64,000 bases of DNA from Bacteroidota bacterium (GTDB lineage: Bacteria; Bacteroidota; Bacteroidia; Flavobacteriales_D; Crocinitomicaceae), in assembly GCA_016192075.1 (NCBI GenBank), contig JACPUU010000004.1:124001-188000 (forward strand), written 5' to 3'. The notes under the pieces are model-generated. The model worked only from the letters and a program-made list of their open reading frames with translations. It did not search any database and had not been told where the DNA came from. Position 1 is the first letter of the stretch. Each line of letters starts with the position of its first letter. A program made the translations under genes and the position numbers. This document shows positions 36,525-46,700 of the stretch, piece by piece.

Positions 36525-38216
36525 ATGAAAAAGCAAAGTTATAAAGGATTAGCGGCTATTGCAGTAGTAGGTGCAATGCTAACCGGATGTAAGTTAATTG
36601 GTGACGTTGAGTACACCGTACAACAAGATCCGGTTCAAATGCATGGTGACAGCGTTAAAGTAAGCGTTACCGTAAAATTCCCTGAAAAAGGGCTGAAGAA
36701 AAAAGCGGTAGCTGAAATCACACCAACTTTGGGTGACGCTTCATTCAAAACCATTTCTGTACAAGGTGAAAAAGCAACCGGAAACGGACAAACTATTGCT
36801 TATAAACCAGGCGGAACAGTGAACTATACAGATGTTGTTCCTTATTCTCCTTCCATGGAAAATGCTGATCTTATGATCACAGGTACCGTGAAAAAAGGGA
36901 AAAAAGAAATTGCCCTGGATCCTGAAAAAATTGCTGATGGTACAATCATCACACCGTACCTGGTGCAAAACGATGACAAAGCCCTTATTGGTAAAGACAA
37001 TTTCGTGAGAACTACAGAAGAAGTTTTCTCAGGAACTCAGTTCAATTACCTGAAAGGAAAATCAGACGTTCGTACTACTGAGCTGAAAGACAAGGATATT
37101 CCTGCTTTCCAGGCTTGGATGGCTGATGCAGCTGTAAATCCTAAGAAAAAAGTTAAAAAAATCAATTTCGTTTCTTACGCTTCGCCAGAAGGTGAAGTTG
37201 CTAAAAACGGTGAGTTGGCTAATGATCGTGCAAAATCAGGTCAGGCCTCTGTTGAGAAAATTTTAACTGCTGCAAAATTCACTGCAACTCCTGAAATGTT
37301 CAGCCAACAGCCAAAAGGTGAAGACTGGGAAGGTTTCAAAACTGCCGTTAACGCATCAACATTGAAAGACAAAGAACTGATCGTTCGTGTTCTTCAAATG
37401 TATCCTGATCCGGTTAAACGTGAAGAAGAAATTAAAAACATGGGTAAAACTTACCAGGAACTTGAAAAAGACATCCTTCCTTCATTGCGTAGAACTCAAA
37501 TCAATGTAGTTTATGATAAAGTGGGCTGGTCTGATGAAGAACTGAAACAATTGTCTGTTTCTAAACCGGATACCCTGACTGTAGAAGAACTGTTGTTCAC
37601 TGCAACACTTTATACTGATCTTTCTGAAAAAATGAGAGTTTATCAGTTGGTTGTAAAATACTATCCTGAAGACTGGAGAGGTCACAACAACGTAGGATAT
37701 GTTTATTACATGCAAAACAACCTTGGCAGCGCTAAAACAAGCTGGGAAAAAGCAAACAGCATTAAAGAAAATCCTGTTACATTAAACAATCTTGGAATTG
37801 TTGCCCGCGTTCAGGAAAAAGATCGCGCTAAAGCAACCAAATTGTATACATCAGCTGTTTCTGCTGGTCCTGAAGTAAAATACAACCTGGGTATCATTGA
37901 TATCCAAAACGGAAAATATGCACAGGCTATCGGAAACTTCGGAAGCAACAATACATTCAACAAAGCCCTTGCTCAGGTGCTGAATGGAGATTACAGTGCA
38001 GCTTTGACTACTATCGATGCTTCACCTGATAAAGATTCAGCAATGGGTTACTACTTAAAAGCAATTATTGGTGCTCGTCAAAACAACCTGGATATGTTGA
38101 CCAATAACCTGAAAAGTGCTATTGCCAAAGATCCTAGCCTGAAAGCTAAAGCAGCTAAAGACAGAGAGTTTATTAAATTCTTTGAAAATGCTTCTTTCAA
38201 AGCAGTGGTTGGATAA
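36525..38216 (+). CDS. OmpA-like/TPR lipoprotein
   Basis: A 563-residue lipoprotein with a clear signal peptide and lipobox LTGC (Cys22). The N-terminal part is a beta-rich region, a middle segment (about 200-245, KKINFVSYASPEGE and LANDRAKSGQ) resembles the OmpA peptidoglycan-binding core, and the C-terminal third is a run of helical TPR-like repeats (GHNNVGYVYYMQNNLGSA, LNNLGIVARVQEKDRA). Such proteins tether the outer membrane to peptidoglycan and are abundant in this phylum. Ends in a strong terminator. Confidence 0.8.
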   Translation: MKKQSYKGLAAIAVVGAMLTGCKLIGDVEYTVQQDPVQMHGDSVKVSVTVKFPEKGLKKKAVAEITPTLGDASFKTISVQGEKATGNGQTIAYKPGGTVNYTDVVPYSPSMENADLMITGTVKKGKKEIALDPEKIADGTIITPYLVQNDDKALIGKDNFVRTTEEVFSGTQFNYLKGKSDVRTTELKDKDIPAFQAWMADAAVNPKKKVKKINFVSYASPEGEVAKNGELANDRAKSGQASVEKILTAAKFTATPEMFSQQPKGEDWEGFKTAVNASTLKDKELIVRVLQMYPDPVKREEEIKNMGKTYQELEKDILPSLRRTQINVVYDKVGWSDEELKQLSVSKPDTLTVEELLFTATLYTDLSEKMRVYQLVVKYYPEDWRGHNNVGYVYYMQNNLGSAKTSWEKANSIKENPVTLNNLGIVARVQEKDRAKATKLYTSAVSAGPEVKYNLGIIDIQNGKYAQAIGNFGSNNTFNKALAQVLNGDYSAALTTIDASPDKDSAMGYYLKAIIGARQNNLDMLTNNLKSAIAKDPSLKAKAAKDREFIKFFENASFKAVVG

Positions 38217-38236
38217 TCTAAAACTGATTTTAAACT

Positions 38237-38275
38237 AAAAAACGCCCTGGCTTGCCAGGGCGTTTTTGTTTTTGT
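38237..38275 (+). terminator. Rho-independent terminator
   Basis: A perfect 8-base GC-rich stem (CGCCCTGG/CCAGGGCG) with loop CTTG, flanked by A- and T-runs that extend the stem. It lies 20 bases after the OmpA/TPR gene. The A-run on the other side makes it able to work in both directions. Confidence 0.92.
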
Positions 38276-38813
38276 GCCCATGCCTCATTACTTAATCTCC
38301 CGGCGTAAAGCGCAGTTTTTATGCTGCGTATGAAAGTCTTCCAAAAGGCAAAGGTCATACGTCGTTTCAGGCCAGCTTTCAATGGGCACGTTTGCTGAAA
38401 TGCGGTTTCACCTGACCTGAAATAAATAGGTTCACCACTGACACCACTTTTCTGTATACCATGTATCGTTCGGGTGTGATCCGCTTAAAACAGGGTGTAA
38501 TTGAACACGGATGAAACTGATTCTACGGATCAGCACGGATATTTTTCAATCCTGCGTTTTATCCGTGCAATTCCCTGCCTGCCTTCAAACAGGCGCTGGC
38601 ATTGCATCCTTTTCCGTCGGACAGGCGGGTGTCAAATCCCGTATTCTGATCAATCTGATCTGGATTGCATGAACTCAATGACCAGAAACGTTGGGAGATT
38701 TGAAGACTCAGGAAGAAATAGTCAGGACAATTCGATCAAACTCACGTTAACATGAACCCTTCACCAGATATCAGGGGATTGATCAGATTGGTTACACAAA
38801 TCTGTGGACAGGC
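38276..38813. other. 538-base stretch without a gene; dispersed-repeat-like sequence
   Basis: No gene is supported here. About 38500-38650 contains ACGGATGAAACTGATTCTAC, the related TCTACGGATCAGCACGGAT, and a pair of arms CCTGCCTGCC/GGACAGGCGGG. These are typical of intergenic repeat debris in Bacteroidetes. The short frame at 38501-38755 is a product of the repeats. Nothing is seen in the rest. Confidence 0.5.
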
Positions 38814-38845
38814 AAAAAAAATGGCCGGATACTTCCGGCCATTTT
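38814..38845 (-). terminator. terminator of the histone-like gene
   Basis: A perfect 10-base stem (AATGGCCGGA/TCCGGCCATT) with a 4-base loop and, on the minus strand, a T-run. It lies about 20 bases after the stop at 38864. Confidence 0.9.
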
Positions 38846-38863
38846 ATAAGGTGTTTTAGTGGA

Positions 38864-39946
38864 TTAATCTTCGTCTTCTCCCTCGTCCTCTTCATCGTAG
38901 GCTTCGTCGGCCACATCTTCCTCTTCTTCTTCGTCATCGCCTCCCAGGTCATCATCTCCTACATCTGGTGTTTCTTCTCCTATATCCATTGCATCCACAT
39001 CGTCATCGTCATCGCCAATGGCAGGTGCGCCTGCGGCTCCAATAATAATCAGGTGATCAATTCCTTTATAGGTGAAAATGTACCCGCGCATTTCTTTACC
39101 CTGGTATGGGAATGTAATAACTGCAGGGTCATTGGCCTCGTTGAATTCTTTTAAAGCCAGGCGCACATCTGAATCCAGTTTTGCAACTGAACTCACAATT
39201 TTTTTCAGGTTTGGTTTACCGGGTGTGATAGGGCGGTAAACAGGTGCAGGAACGGCAGTGCTTTGCTTTGGTTCTTTCTTTGGTTTTTTCTCAGTTTCCC
39301 TGAGAACCGGCGCTTCAGTTTTTGCCGGCTTGGATGCTGGTTTTTCGGTTGTTGTTTTCACTTTACTTGTTGGCTTTGTTGTATTTTTTTCAGCACTTGG
39401 TTTGGCTGACTTAAGTTTGGAATCAGAAGGTTTGGTCTTTACAGGTGGTGCTACCGGTTTTTTTGCTGTTTTGGCAGAAACTTTTGCGGCTTTTGGAGCA
39501 GGTTTAGCTGCTTTTTTGACTGGTTTGACAACCACTTTTTTAGCGGGTTTGGCAGGTGCTGCTTTTTTAACCGGTTTAGCTACTTTTTTTGCAGGTTTAG
39601 CCGCCACTTTTTTGACCGGTTTAACTGCTTTTTTAACTGGTTTAACAACCTTTTTGGCCGGTTTTGCAGCTTTTTTAGCAGGCTTTGCCGCTTTTTTCGC
39701 AACCGGTTTCGCAACTTTTTTAGCAGGTTTAACAACCTTTTTAACAGGTTTGCTAACCTTTTTAGCCGGCTTTGCTTTCACCACTTTTTTAGGTGCCGCT
39801 TTTTTAACCGGTTTGGCCTTTGGCGCTGACTTCTTAACAGGCTTAGACTTTGCCACAACCTTTTTTACTGGTTTGGCTACTTTTTTTGCCGGTTTAGAAA
39901 CTGCTTTTTTTGCAGGCTTTGCCGGGGCTTTCTTCGCTTTTGCCAT
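38864..39946 (-). CDS. histone H1-like Lys/Ala/Pro-repeat protein with acidic tail
   Basis: A 360-residue protein in three parts. Residues 1-190 are tandem repeats of K-P-[AV]-K-K-[AV] and related pentapeptides, the pattern of bacterial histone H1-like (AlgP, Hc1) DNA-binding tails. Residues 235-300 hold a small ordered region (VAKLDSDVRLALKEFNEAND and KEMRGYIFTYKGIDHLIII). Residues 305-360 are almost all Asp and Glu. It probably binds DNA or RNA in the nucleoid, with the acidic tail competing for the basic arm. It is a single gene with its own terminator. The repeats also create a long open frame on the other strand, which is not real. Confidence 0.75.
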   Translation of the reverse strand: MAKAKKAPAKPAKKAVSKPAKKVAKPVKKVVAKSKPVKKSAPKAKPVKKAAPKKVVKAKPAKKVSKPVKKVVKPAKKVAKPVAKKAAKPAKKAAKPAKKVVKPVKKAVKPVKKVAAKPAKKVAKPVKKAAPAKPAKKVVVKPVKKAAKPAPKAAKVSAKTAKKPVAPPVKTKPSDSKLKSAKPSAEKNTTKPTSKVKTTTEKPASKPAKTEAPVLRETEKKPKKEPKQSTAVPAPVYRPITPGKPNLKKIVSSVAKLDSDVRLALKEFNEANDPAVITFPYQGKEMRGYIFTYKGIDHLIIIGAAGAPAIGDDDDDVDAMDIGEETPDVGDDDLGGDDEEEEEDVADEAYDEEDEGEDED

Positions 39947-40083
39947 GTGCGATTTTTTTAGATGATTTAATCTGTCAAAGTAAATTATTTCAGACTAAAT
40001 GGTCCCTGATTATAATTTACACGTGCGCAAAATAAGTAAAAAATAATCTGAAATTCTATATTAGTAGAAAAAATCCACCCTGT

Positions 40084-40539
40084 ATGGATCAAATTGACCT
40101 CAAGATCCTGGAATATTTGCAAACGGATGCAAAAATTACTGCAAAAGATCTGGCCTCACGGTTATCACTTTCAGCCACTCCTGTTTATGAACGAATCCGC
40201 AAACTGGAGAAGCAGGGAATCATCAAACGGTACGTGGCCATTCTTGATCCGGATATGCTCGATAAAAGCCTGGTTGTGTTTCTGAACCTGACCATTAAAG
40301 AGCACAACCTGGAAGCCCGCAGCAAACTGTTGCGAAAACTGACCGATCTGGACGAAATAACAGAACTCTATCATACTTCAGGAACCTACGATTTTGTGGC
40401 TAAAGTCCGCTTTGCCAATGTGAAAGAGTACAAAGAGTTTCTGGTAAACAAGGTGGCCGCCATTGAAAATATTTCTGACATTGAAAGCCACATTGTGCTG
40501 GAAGAAATTAAACACAGCACTCAGGTGAATCTTAAATAA
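40084..40539 (+). CDS. Lrp/AsnC-family transcriptional regulator
   Basis: 151 residues: an N-terminal helix-turn-helix (DLKILEYLQTDAKITAKDLA then LSLSATPVYERIRKLEKQGI) and a C-terminal RAM/AsnC ligand-binding domain (VFLNLTI, LYHTSGTYDFVAKVR). These proteins sense amino acids and bind DNA as octamers. The target is unknown and no divergent amino acid gene lies beside it. Confidence 0.93.
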   Translation: MDQIDLKILEYLQTDAKITAKDLASRLSLSATPVYERIRKLEKQGIIKRYVAILDPDMLDKSLVVFLNLTIKEHNLEARSKLLRKLTDLDEITELYHTSGTYDFVAKVRFANVKEYKEFLVNKVAAIENISDIESHIVLEEIKHSTQVNLK

Positions 40540-40570
40540 AGATCAAAATTTCAAATGTATACTTCTTAAG

Positions 40571-40586
40571 TCATCCTGAGCTTGTC
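40571..40586. repeat. dispersed repeat fragment (TCATCCTGAGCTTGTC)
   Basis: The sequence matches the core of the 'CATCCTGAGCTTGTCGAAGGAT' intergenic repeats well known across Bacteroidetes and other phyla. It is a short fragment, between the Lrp gene and the repeat lipoprotein gene. Identification is from memory. Confidence 0.35.
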
Positions 40587-40678
40587 TCAGTATTTGTCCC
40601 ATTTTTACACAGATGCTGAAACAATTCGGAACAGCATATCCTTATCGTCAATGAGTTACATGTTTGAAACGCTGGTGC

Positions 40679-41356
40679 CTATGGAATTATTCCCTGCTGC
40701 CGGAGCACCGTAACGATGAGTGGAACAAAAACAACCGCTACTTTATGTTCAAGGGGAATTGAATTTGCAAACTCACCCTCAAAATCCCAATCGTCCCAGT
40801 TCTCTGAATAAGAGGTGTACAGGTCCAGATCGACACTGTCACCGGATGCTTCCCAGTCGTCCCAGTTTTCAGAATAGGATGTGTAAACACTTGCATTCCA
40901 GGTACTGTGGTCGTCATCGACATCCCAATCGTCCCAGTTCTCAGCATAAGAGGTGTAAATGCTGATTTCAAAATTGGAGGTAACCAAGTTCCAGTCATCC
41001 CAGTTTTCAGCGTATGAGGTAGAGATACTTCCGCTGATGCCCCCTATGGAAAAATCCCAGTCATCCCAGTTTTCAGCATAGGAGGTGTAAAGTGAGCCGC
41101 TTACACCCTTGAATTGAAAATCCCAGTCATCCCAGTTTTCAGCATACGAGGTATACATTTCACCTGAAAAAGAGGGCGGAACATACGGATAGAGTCCACA
41201 GGAAAGGGAATCGTATTGACAGGAACCATTGTCTACTTCGGCGTTGTATGAATAATTGCAAGCAGCAGAATCAGTACAGCCTTCAATGGGACCTTTCTTA
41301 CAGGAAACAAATCCGGTTAGCAAGGTAAAGCATACGACAGTCCAAACGTTTTTCAT
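40679..41356 (-). CDS. exported lipoprotein with six 22-residue TSY-ENWDDW repeats
   Basis: A 225-residue protein. It begins with a lipoprotein signal peptide (Cys19 in FVSC) and a short Cys-containing module (CTDSAACNYSYNAEVDNGSC) like those found in secreted Bacteroidetes proteins. Residues 69-195 are six near-identical repeats starting at 69, 91, 113, 135, 159 and 181; the core TSY[AS]ENWDDW is invariant, and the rest is variable in charge. The C-terminus (residues 205-225) is hydrophobic. The Trp/Asp-rich 22-residue period suggests a beta-solenoid or beta-sheet stack. No family named; its role is unknown, and it sits beside T9SS cargo genes. Confidence 0.75.
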   Translation of the reverse strand: MKNVWTVVCFTLLTGFVSCKKGPIEGCTDSAACNYSYNAEVDNGSCQYDSLSCGLYPYVPPSFSGEMYTSYAENWDDWDFQFKGVSGSLYTSYAENWDDWDFSIGGISGSISTSYAENWDDWNLVTSNFEISIYTSYAENWDDWDVDDDHSTWNASVYTSYSENWDDWEASGDSVDLDLYTSYSENWDDWDFEGEFANSIPLEHKVAVVFVPLIVTVLRQQGIIP

Positions 41357-41442
41357 AGGTGGTGATGAATTAAAATTACAACTATTTTCAACGCTTTAAA
41401 CAGATATCCCGTTAACAATTCGTAAACACAGTAGAAATAATT

Positions 41443-41456
41443 TTTTAACTTAGATT
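41443..41456 (+). promoter_or_regulatory. shared 14-base motif TTTTAACTTAGATT, copy 1
   Basis: The same 14 bases occur 27 to 49 bases before both large T9SS cargo genes. It includes TAACTTAG, a near match to the Bacteroidetes -7 element TAnnTTTG, so it may be a shared promoter. This copy lies 48 bases before the CotH gene start. Confidence 0.4.
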
Positions 41457-41504
41457 AAACCTTTTAGAACACACCTTGTCAAACAAGGGTTATAAAACTG
41501 ACTT

Positions 41505-43727
41505 ATGCTCAAAAAAATTGGAATTGCCTGTGGCCTGCTTTCTGCAAACTTATTTGCGCAGGACCTGTATGACATTGATCACATCACAGTGATTGAAATT
41601 GAATTTAGCAGCAGTGACTGGGATGCGCTGATGGATGCCAATGATCTCACCGATGACGGAACAAAATTACCGGGCACGGTTACAATTGATGGTCATAGTT
41701 ATGACAGTGTTGGTGTAGCCTATAAAGGAAACAGCAGTTACGATGCAAGCTATCTCAAAAATCCGCTCAACATTGAACTGAATTATATTCTGGATCAATA
41801 TTACCAGGGATATTCTACACTTAAACTTGCTTCCGGCGCAAAAGACCCCTCTTTTGTAAGAGAGGTATTGAGTTATGAAATTGGAAGAAAATACATGGAC
41901 ATGCCTTTGGGTAATTATGCCAAAGTTTATATCAACGGCGCCTATTACGGTTTGTTTTCAAGCTCTGAAGCAATTGACGGAAGATATGGTGAGCGCAGGG
42001 TGTATGCCAACAAAGACAATCCCCGGTTTAAATGCAATCCGCCAAACGGTATGGGACCCGGGAATGAACCTTCACTGGATTACCTGGGAACTGACTCAGC
42101 GTTGTACGCCAACATTTACGAATTAAAATCAACTTTTGGCTGGGCTGAATTTATTGACTTTATGTATCAGCTTGAATACAACAGTGTCAATATTGAAACG
42201 TATCTTGATCTTGACCGCGCCCTTTGGATGCTGGCTTTCAACAACGTGATGGCGAACATGGACAGTTATTCAGGCCCAACCAAACAGAATTATTATATGA
42301 TTCAGGATGACAACGGCAGATGGTGCCCGATTATCTGGGATCAAAATGAAGGAATTGGTGGATTTGAAAATACAGGTGCAGGTCCTCCAACTTTGGCTGG
42401 CCTGACCAACCTGGATATGTACCTGCATTCAGCAGATGCAACTTATCCGTTGATTTCAAAACTATTTGCCATTCCGCGGTACAAAAAAATGTATGTGGCG
42501 CACATGCGTACCATTGTCTCTGAAAACATTACCAATAACTGGTATTATACCCGTGCACAAGCGCTTCAGGCAATCATTGAAACTGAGGTGCAAACAGAAC
42601 CAAATGGGTGGTATACCTATTCTGAATTCACTTCAAACCTGGACAATACACTTAGCGGTATGGAAGGTGCTTATGGGGTAGCCGAAGTTTTAGACGGCCG
42701 CGCCACGTATCTGGCCACGCAGTCAGACTGGAATCTGACAGCACCTGCAATTACAGCAATTACAAATACACCGGCAGTTGTATCAGCCAACACCTCCGTA
42801 ACCTTTACGGCCGCAATTACCAGTCCAACGTATGCCTATCTGGGTTACAGAACCTATACCGGTAATGTGTTTCAGAAAGCACAAATGTTTGATGACGGCC
42901 TTCACGGTGATGGTGCTGCATCAGACGGTACTTATGGCGTAACCATTTTTGTTGGCGCTGAGGATATTGAATATTACCTGTATGCTGAGAATGCAGATGC
43001 AGCTATCTTCTCTCCTGTACGTGCTGAACACGAATTTTATACCCTGGTGGTAGATGCTGATGTGGTGATCAATGAAATAATGCCAAAAAATAATGTCACC
43101 GCAACAGATGAAGAAGGAAAATACGAAGACTGGATTGAACTATACAACAACAGCGGTTCAGCAATTGATCTTACCGGTTATTTTCTCAGTGATGATATTA
43201 CTGATCCAAACAAATGGCAGTTTCCGGATACCAGCATTGCAGCTAACGGTTACCTGATTGTATGGTGTGATCAGGATACGCTTGATGCCGGTTTGCACAC
43301 AAACTTCAAGCTGGCCTCCAGCGGTGAAACACTTGTTTTATCAAACGCAGGTGGTTTTGCTGTTAACCAGGTAACCATGCCTGAAATTGAAAGCTCAACC
43401 ACTTACGGCAGGTATGTAAACGGTACCGGTTCATGCATTCGCATGGTGCCAACATTCAATGCAGAAAATTCGTACACTGCACTGGAAATTGCAGAAACGG
43501 CTGCAGCTGAAATAAGTGTTTATCCGAATCCGGCCAGTGAATTAGTTTATGTAGTTACCAATTCAGCAATTCCGGTAGATTACCAATTGTATGATCTGAA
43601 CGGAAAACTCATTTACAGCGGACAGGTAGAAAATAATACCGCTATTGAGGTGGGTGCGCTTGAAAAAGGCATTTATCTGGTTTATTTGCCAGGCACCGGT
43701 AGTGTGAAGAAGTTCGTTAAAAATTAA
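41505..43727 (+). CDS. secreted CotH-kinase/lamin-tail-domain protein with T9SS sorting domain
   Basis: A 740-residue secreted protein. Signal peptide (cleavage near LFAQ); CotH kinase-like domain from about residue 25 to 400, with YKGNSSYDASYLKNPLNIEL, LKLASGAKDPSFVRE, and WCPIIWDQNEG; a lamin-tail (LTD) domain around 520-640 (VVINEIMPKN, DWIELYNNSGSAIDL, ANGYLIVWCDQD); and a type A T9SS C-terminal sorting domain (ISVYPNPASE, YQLYDLNGKLIYSG, KGIYLVYLP). CotH-like kinases phosphorylate extracellular proteins in spores and eukaryotes; activity here is unproven. The protein is likely exported and anchored through T9SS. Confidence 0.88.
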   Translation: MLKKIGIACGLLSANLFAQDLYDIDHITVIEIEFSSSDWDALMDANDLTDDGTKLPGTVTIDGHSYDSVGVAYKGNSSYDASYLKNPLNIELNYILDQYYQGYSTLKLASGAKDPSFVREVLSYEIGRKYMDMPLGNYAKVYINGAYYGLFSSSEAIDGRYGERRVYANKDNPRFKCNPPNGMGPGNEPSLDYLGTDSALYANIYELKSTFGWAEFIDFMYQLEYNSVNIETYLDLDRALWMLAFNNVMANMDSYSGPTKQNYYMIQDDNGRWCPIIWDQNEGIGGFENTGAGPPTLAGLTNLDMYLHSADATYPLISKLFAIPRYKKMYVAHMRTIVSENITNNWYYTRAQALQAIIETEVQTEPNGWYTYSEFTSNLDNTLSGMEGAYGVAEVLDGRATYLATQSDWNLTAPAITAITNTPAVVSANTSVTFTAAITSPTYAYLGYRTYTGNVFQKAQMFDDGLHGDGAASDGTYGVTIFVGAEDIEYYLYAENADAAIFSPVRAEHEFYTLVVDADVVINEIMPKNNVTATDEEGKYEDWIELYNNSGSAIDLTGYFLSDDITDPNKWQFPDTSIAANGYLIVWCDQDTLDAGLHTNFKLASSGETLVLSNAGGFAVNQVTMPEIESSTTYGRYVNGTGSCIRMVPTFNAENSYTALEIAETAAAEISVYPNPASELVYVVTNSAIPVDYQLYDLNGKLIYSGQVENNTAIEVGALEKGIYLVYLPGTGSVKKFVKN

Positions 43728-43759
43728 GAGGCGGTACAACCAATTCTTGAGGATATACG

Positions 43760-43773
43760 TTTTAACTTAGATT
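43760..43773 (+). promoter_or_regulatory. shared 14-base motif TTTTAACTTAGATT, copy 2
   Basis: Second copy of the motif seen before the CotH gene, here 26 bases before the lectin-like gene. The spacing to the start codon differs between the copies. Confidence 0.4.
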
Positions 43774-43799
43774 GCTTCTAAAAAGCATTCCTAAAACGT

Positions 43800-46700
43800 A
43801 TGATAATGAACCGGATTTTTTCAGCGCTTGTTTTCAGCACTTTTTTGCAATTCAGTTTTGCACAGAGTTATCAGCTCAATGGAAATGCCATTGCAACCGG
43901 AAGCGATTGTTACCAGATTACCGATGCCCTGAATAGTCAGGTTGGTACGGTTTGGTATACTGATCTTTTGGATCTCAATCAACCGTTTGAAATAAACTTT
44001 GAAATGAATTTCGGAACCAGTGATGCCGGCGCCGATGGAATGGTTTTTGGGCTGCAGACTGTTGGGCCGTTTGCTGCTGGTGTTGGTGGTGGCGGAATTG
44101 GTTTTACCGGTTTTATGCCTTCTCTGGGAATTGAATTTGATACCTACTATAATTCTGTTTACGGTGATTTGGTAAATGATCACATTGCCATTATGCAAAA
44201 TGGTTCAGGCACGCATACATCAACAGATAATCTTGCGGGCCCGGTGCAGGCAAGTGCTACGGCAGCCAATATTGAAGACGGTGCTGAACATTATATACGC
44301 ATTACCTGGGACCCCGCCGAAGATTCGTTGAAAGTGTATTTTGATTGTGTCTTTCGCACAGGCATTCAAAACGACATAATCAATACCATTTTTGGCGGAC
44401 AGAATATGGTGTATTGGGGATTCACCGGTTCAACCGGCGGCGCTTATAATGTGCAAACGGTTTGTCTTTCTGAAAATATTTTTCCGGTTACCTACACGTT
44501 TGATATCTGCCCGGGTGAATCCATTGAATTGTCTCCCTACATTCTCAACGGAACCAATTACAACTGGACACCGGCAGCCGGCCTTAGTGCAACCAATATT
44601 CCAAACCCGGTTGCAAGTCCTGCAACAGATACGCAGTACATTGTCTCATTTCTGGATGCCTGCGGGCAGGTAAAAACCGATACCGTAAACATTAACGTGG
44701 TAGACAGTGCACCGGTTATTACATTCAATCAGAATACATTTATTTCCTGTCCGGATGATGTGGTGACTATTGAAGCAACGGTGACTGATGCGTTTGGTGC
44801 AGTTACCTATAGCTGGTCTCCAACACCCGGTTCAACCAATGAACTTACCGTGTCGCCTGATGTTTTAACCTGGTACTACCTCACCGTAACAGATGATTGC
44901 GTAGCTACAACAGACTCGGTTAAAATTGAAATCGGCGTGATCGACTTAACAGCTATTGATGTGATTGATGCTACCAATTGTCCGGGTCAGCCGGGTGTAC
45001 CGGGTGAAATTGAAATTTTTCCGGATGATCCGTCCTGGAGTTATACGTTGACTAACGGACCAACTGTTTACGGACCTCAAACCAGTAATCAGTTTCTGAA
45101 TTTGAGCGGAGGGGTTAATTATTTTTTGCATGTTGAAGATGCGAATGGTTGTGCTATTGACACCGTTGTTTATGTGGGATTGGGCACCAATCCGGTGACG
45201 GCCACCTGGGTTGCTGACAGCTTGCAGCATGTATCCTGCTTTGGGGCCAATGACGGTGGTGCTTACATCACCAATGTCGGAGGGGGTATCTCTCCGCCGT
45301 ATGATATTACCTGGACATCCACATCAGGTTTGTTTGATCAGACAACTGTTTCAGCAGGTGGCGGTGATGACCAGGATAATTTGCCCGGCGGTAACTGGGT
45401 TGTAACAGTAACAGATGGTGAAGGCTGTGCCTGGTCACAGGTATTCACCGTCAACGAACCATCTGAAATTACGCTTGATTTTAGTTTCAATGAGCCATCT
45501 TGTTATGAATTTACCGATGGTTCAGTAACCATAAATACAACCGGTGGCAGCGGCGGCAATACGTTTAATATTTCAAATGCATCCGGCACGCAGCTGAATC
45601 TGGGAAATTCAAATACCGTAAATCAGTTGGGTACCGGTTGGTATTATGCATCTATTGAAGACAATAATGGTTGTGGTACCAATGATTCTGTTTTTCTGGA
45701 TCAGCCCGGCATGCTTGACATTGAACTGGATGTTATTCAACCCATGTGTTACGGTGATTCATCAGGCTTTGCTTTGGTTGATACTGTTTTTAATTACACC
45801 GGTGATTACCAGGATATAGCTTATTTCTGGGCACCCAAACCGCAGGGAAGTAATGGAATCGGAAATTTATTTTCTGCCGGATTGTATGCCGGTGATTACA
45901 CCATTACCATCAATGACGAAAATGGTTGTTCACGCATATTTGATTTCAGCATTGTTTATCCTCCGGCACTTGCCTTTACCGAATTTGGATATGACCCTGC
46001 ATATTGCCGTTTGTTTAGCTACCAGTCAGGCAATGGGGTGGTGTATGCTGCCGGCTCTGGTGGAACGCCCGACTATAACTATGAATGGCTCAACCTGCAA
46101 ACCGGTCAGACATCCAATAATACAACCTGGGGCGGTTTGAATCCGGGAGATTATCAGATGACCCTGACGGATGATAACGGCTGTACATTGATTCAAACAG
46201 TAACGGTTGATTCTTTAAATCCACTGGCTGATTTTGAAATGACCTCTCCGCAGTTTACCAGCAATTATGAAGGTACAGCAGTTGTAGATGTTCACTTTAT
46301 CAATCAGTCATTGTACTATGCCAATCCAAATGACCCCAATGCTGATACAACTTTCTTCTGGCATTTTGGCTACAGCGGCCTTCCATGGCAAATCAGTCAT
46401 GATGTGGCAGAAACGTTTGACACAAGCTATTATGTTGGAGGTACGTATACGGTGTGCCTGGTGGCACTGAATAAAAACGGCTGTTCAGATACACTCTGTA
46501 AACCGGTTGTAATTTATGACCCGCTGGTGTTTACACCACTGAATATTTTTACCCCGGACAATGATGGTGTTAATGATTTGTTTTCGTTTGACTACCGCGC
46601 TGAAGCTGTTGCTGAGTTCAGTTGTATTATTGTTGACCGCTGGGGCATTGTCATGTTTGAAATGGATGACATCACTGACGCCTGGGATGGAAAAGATAAA

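Noticed and set aside
38501-38755. Open frame of 84 codons in the gene-free stretch
   Set aside because: Its sequence consists of dispersed-repeat-like words; no fold or start context supports it.
39258-39965. Long open frame on the plus strand opposite the histone-like gene
   Set aside because: It is made of the reverse complement of Lys/Ala/Pro repeats (Phe/Ala/Gly/Leu-rich), has no family match and lies entirely over a better gene.
40780-41160. DNA-level tandem repeats
   Set aside because: They are the coding sequence for the six 22-residue repeats of the lipoprotein, in one frame.
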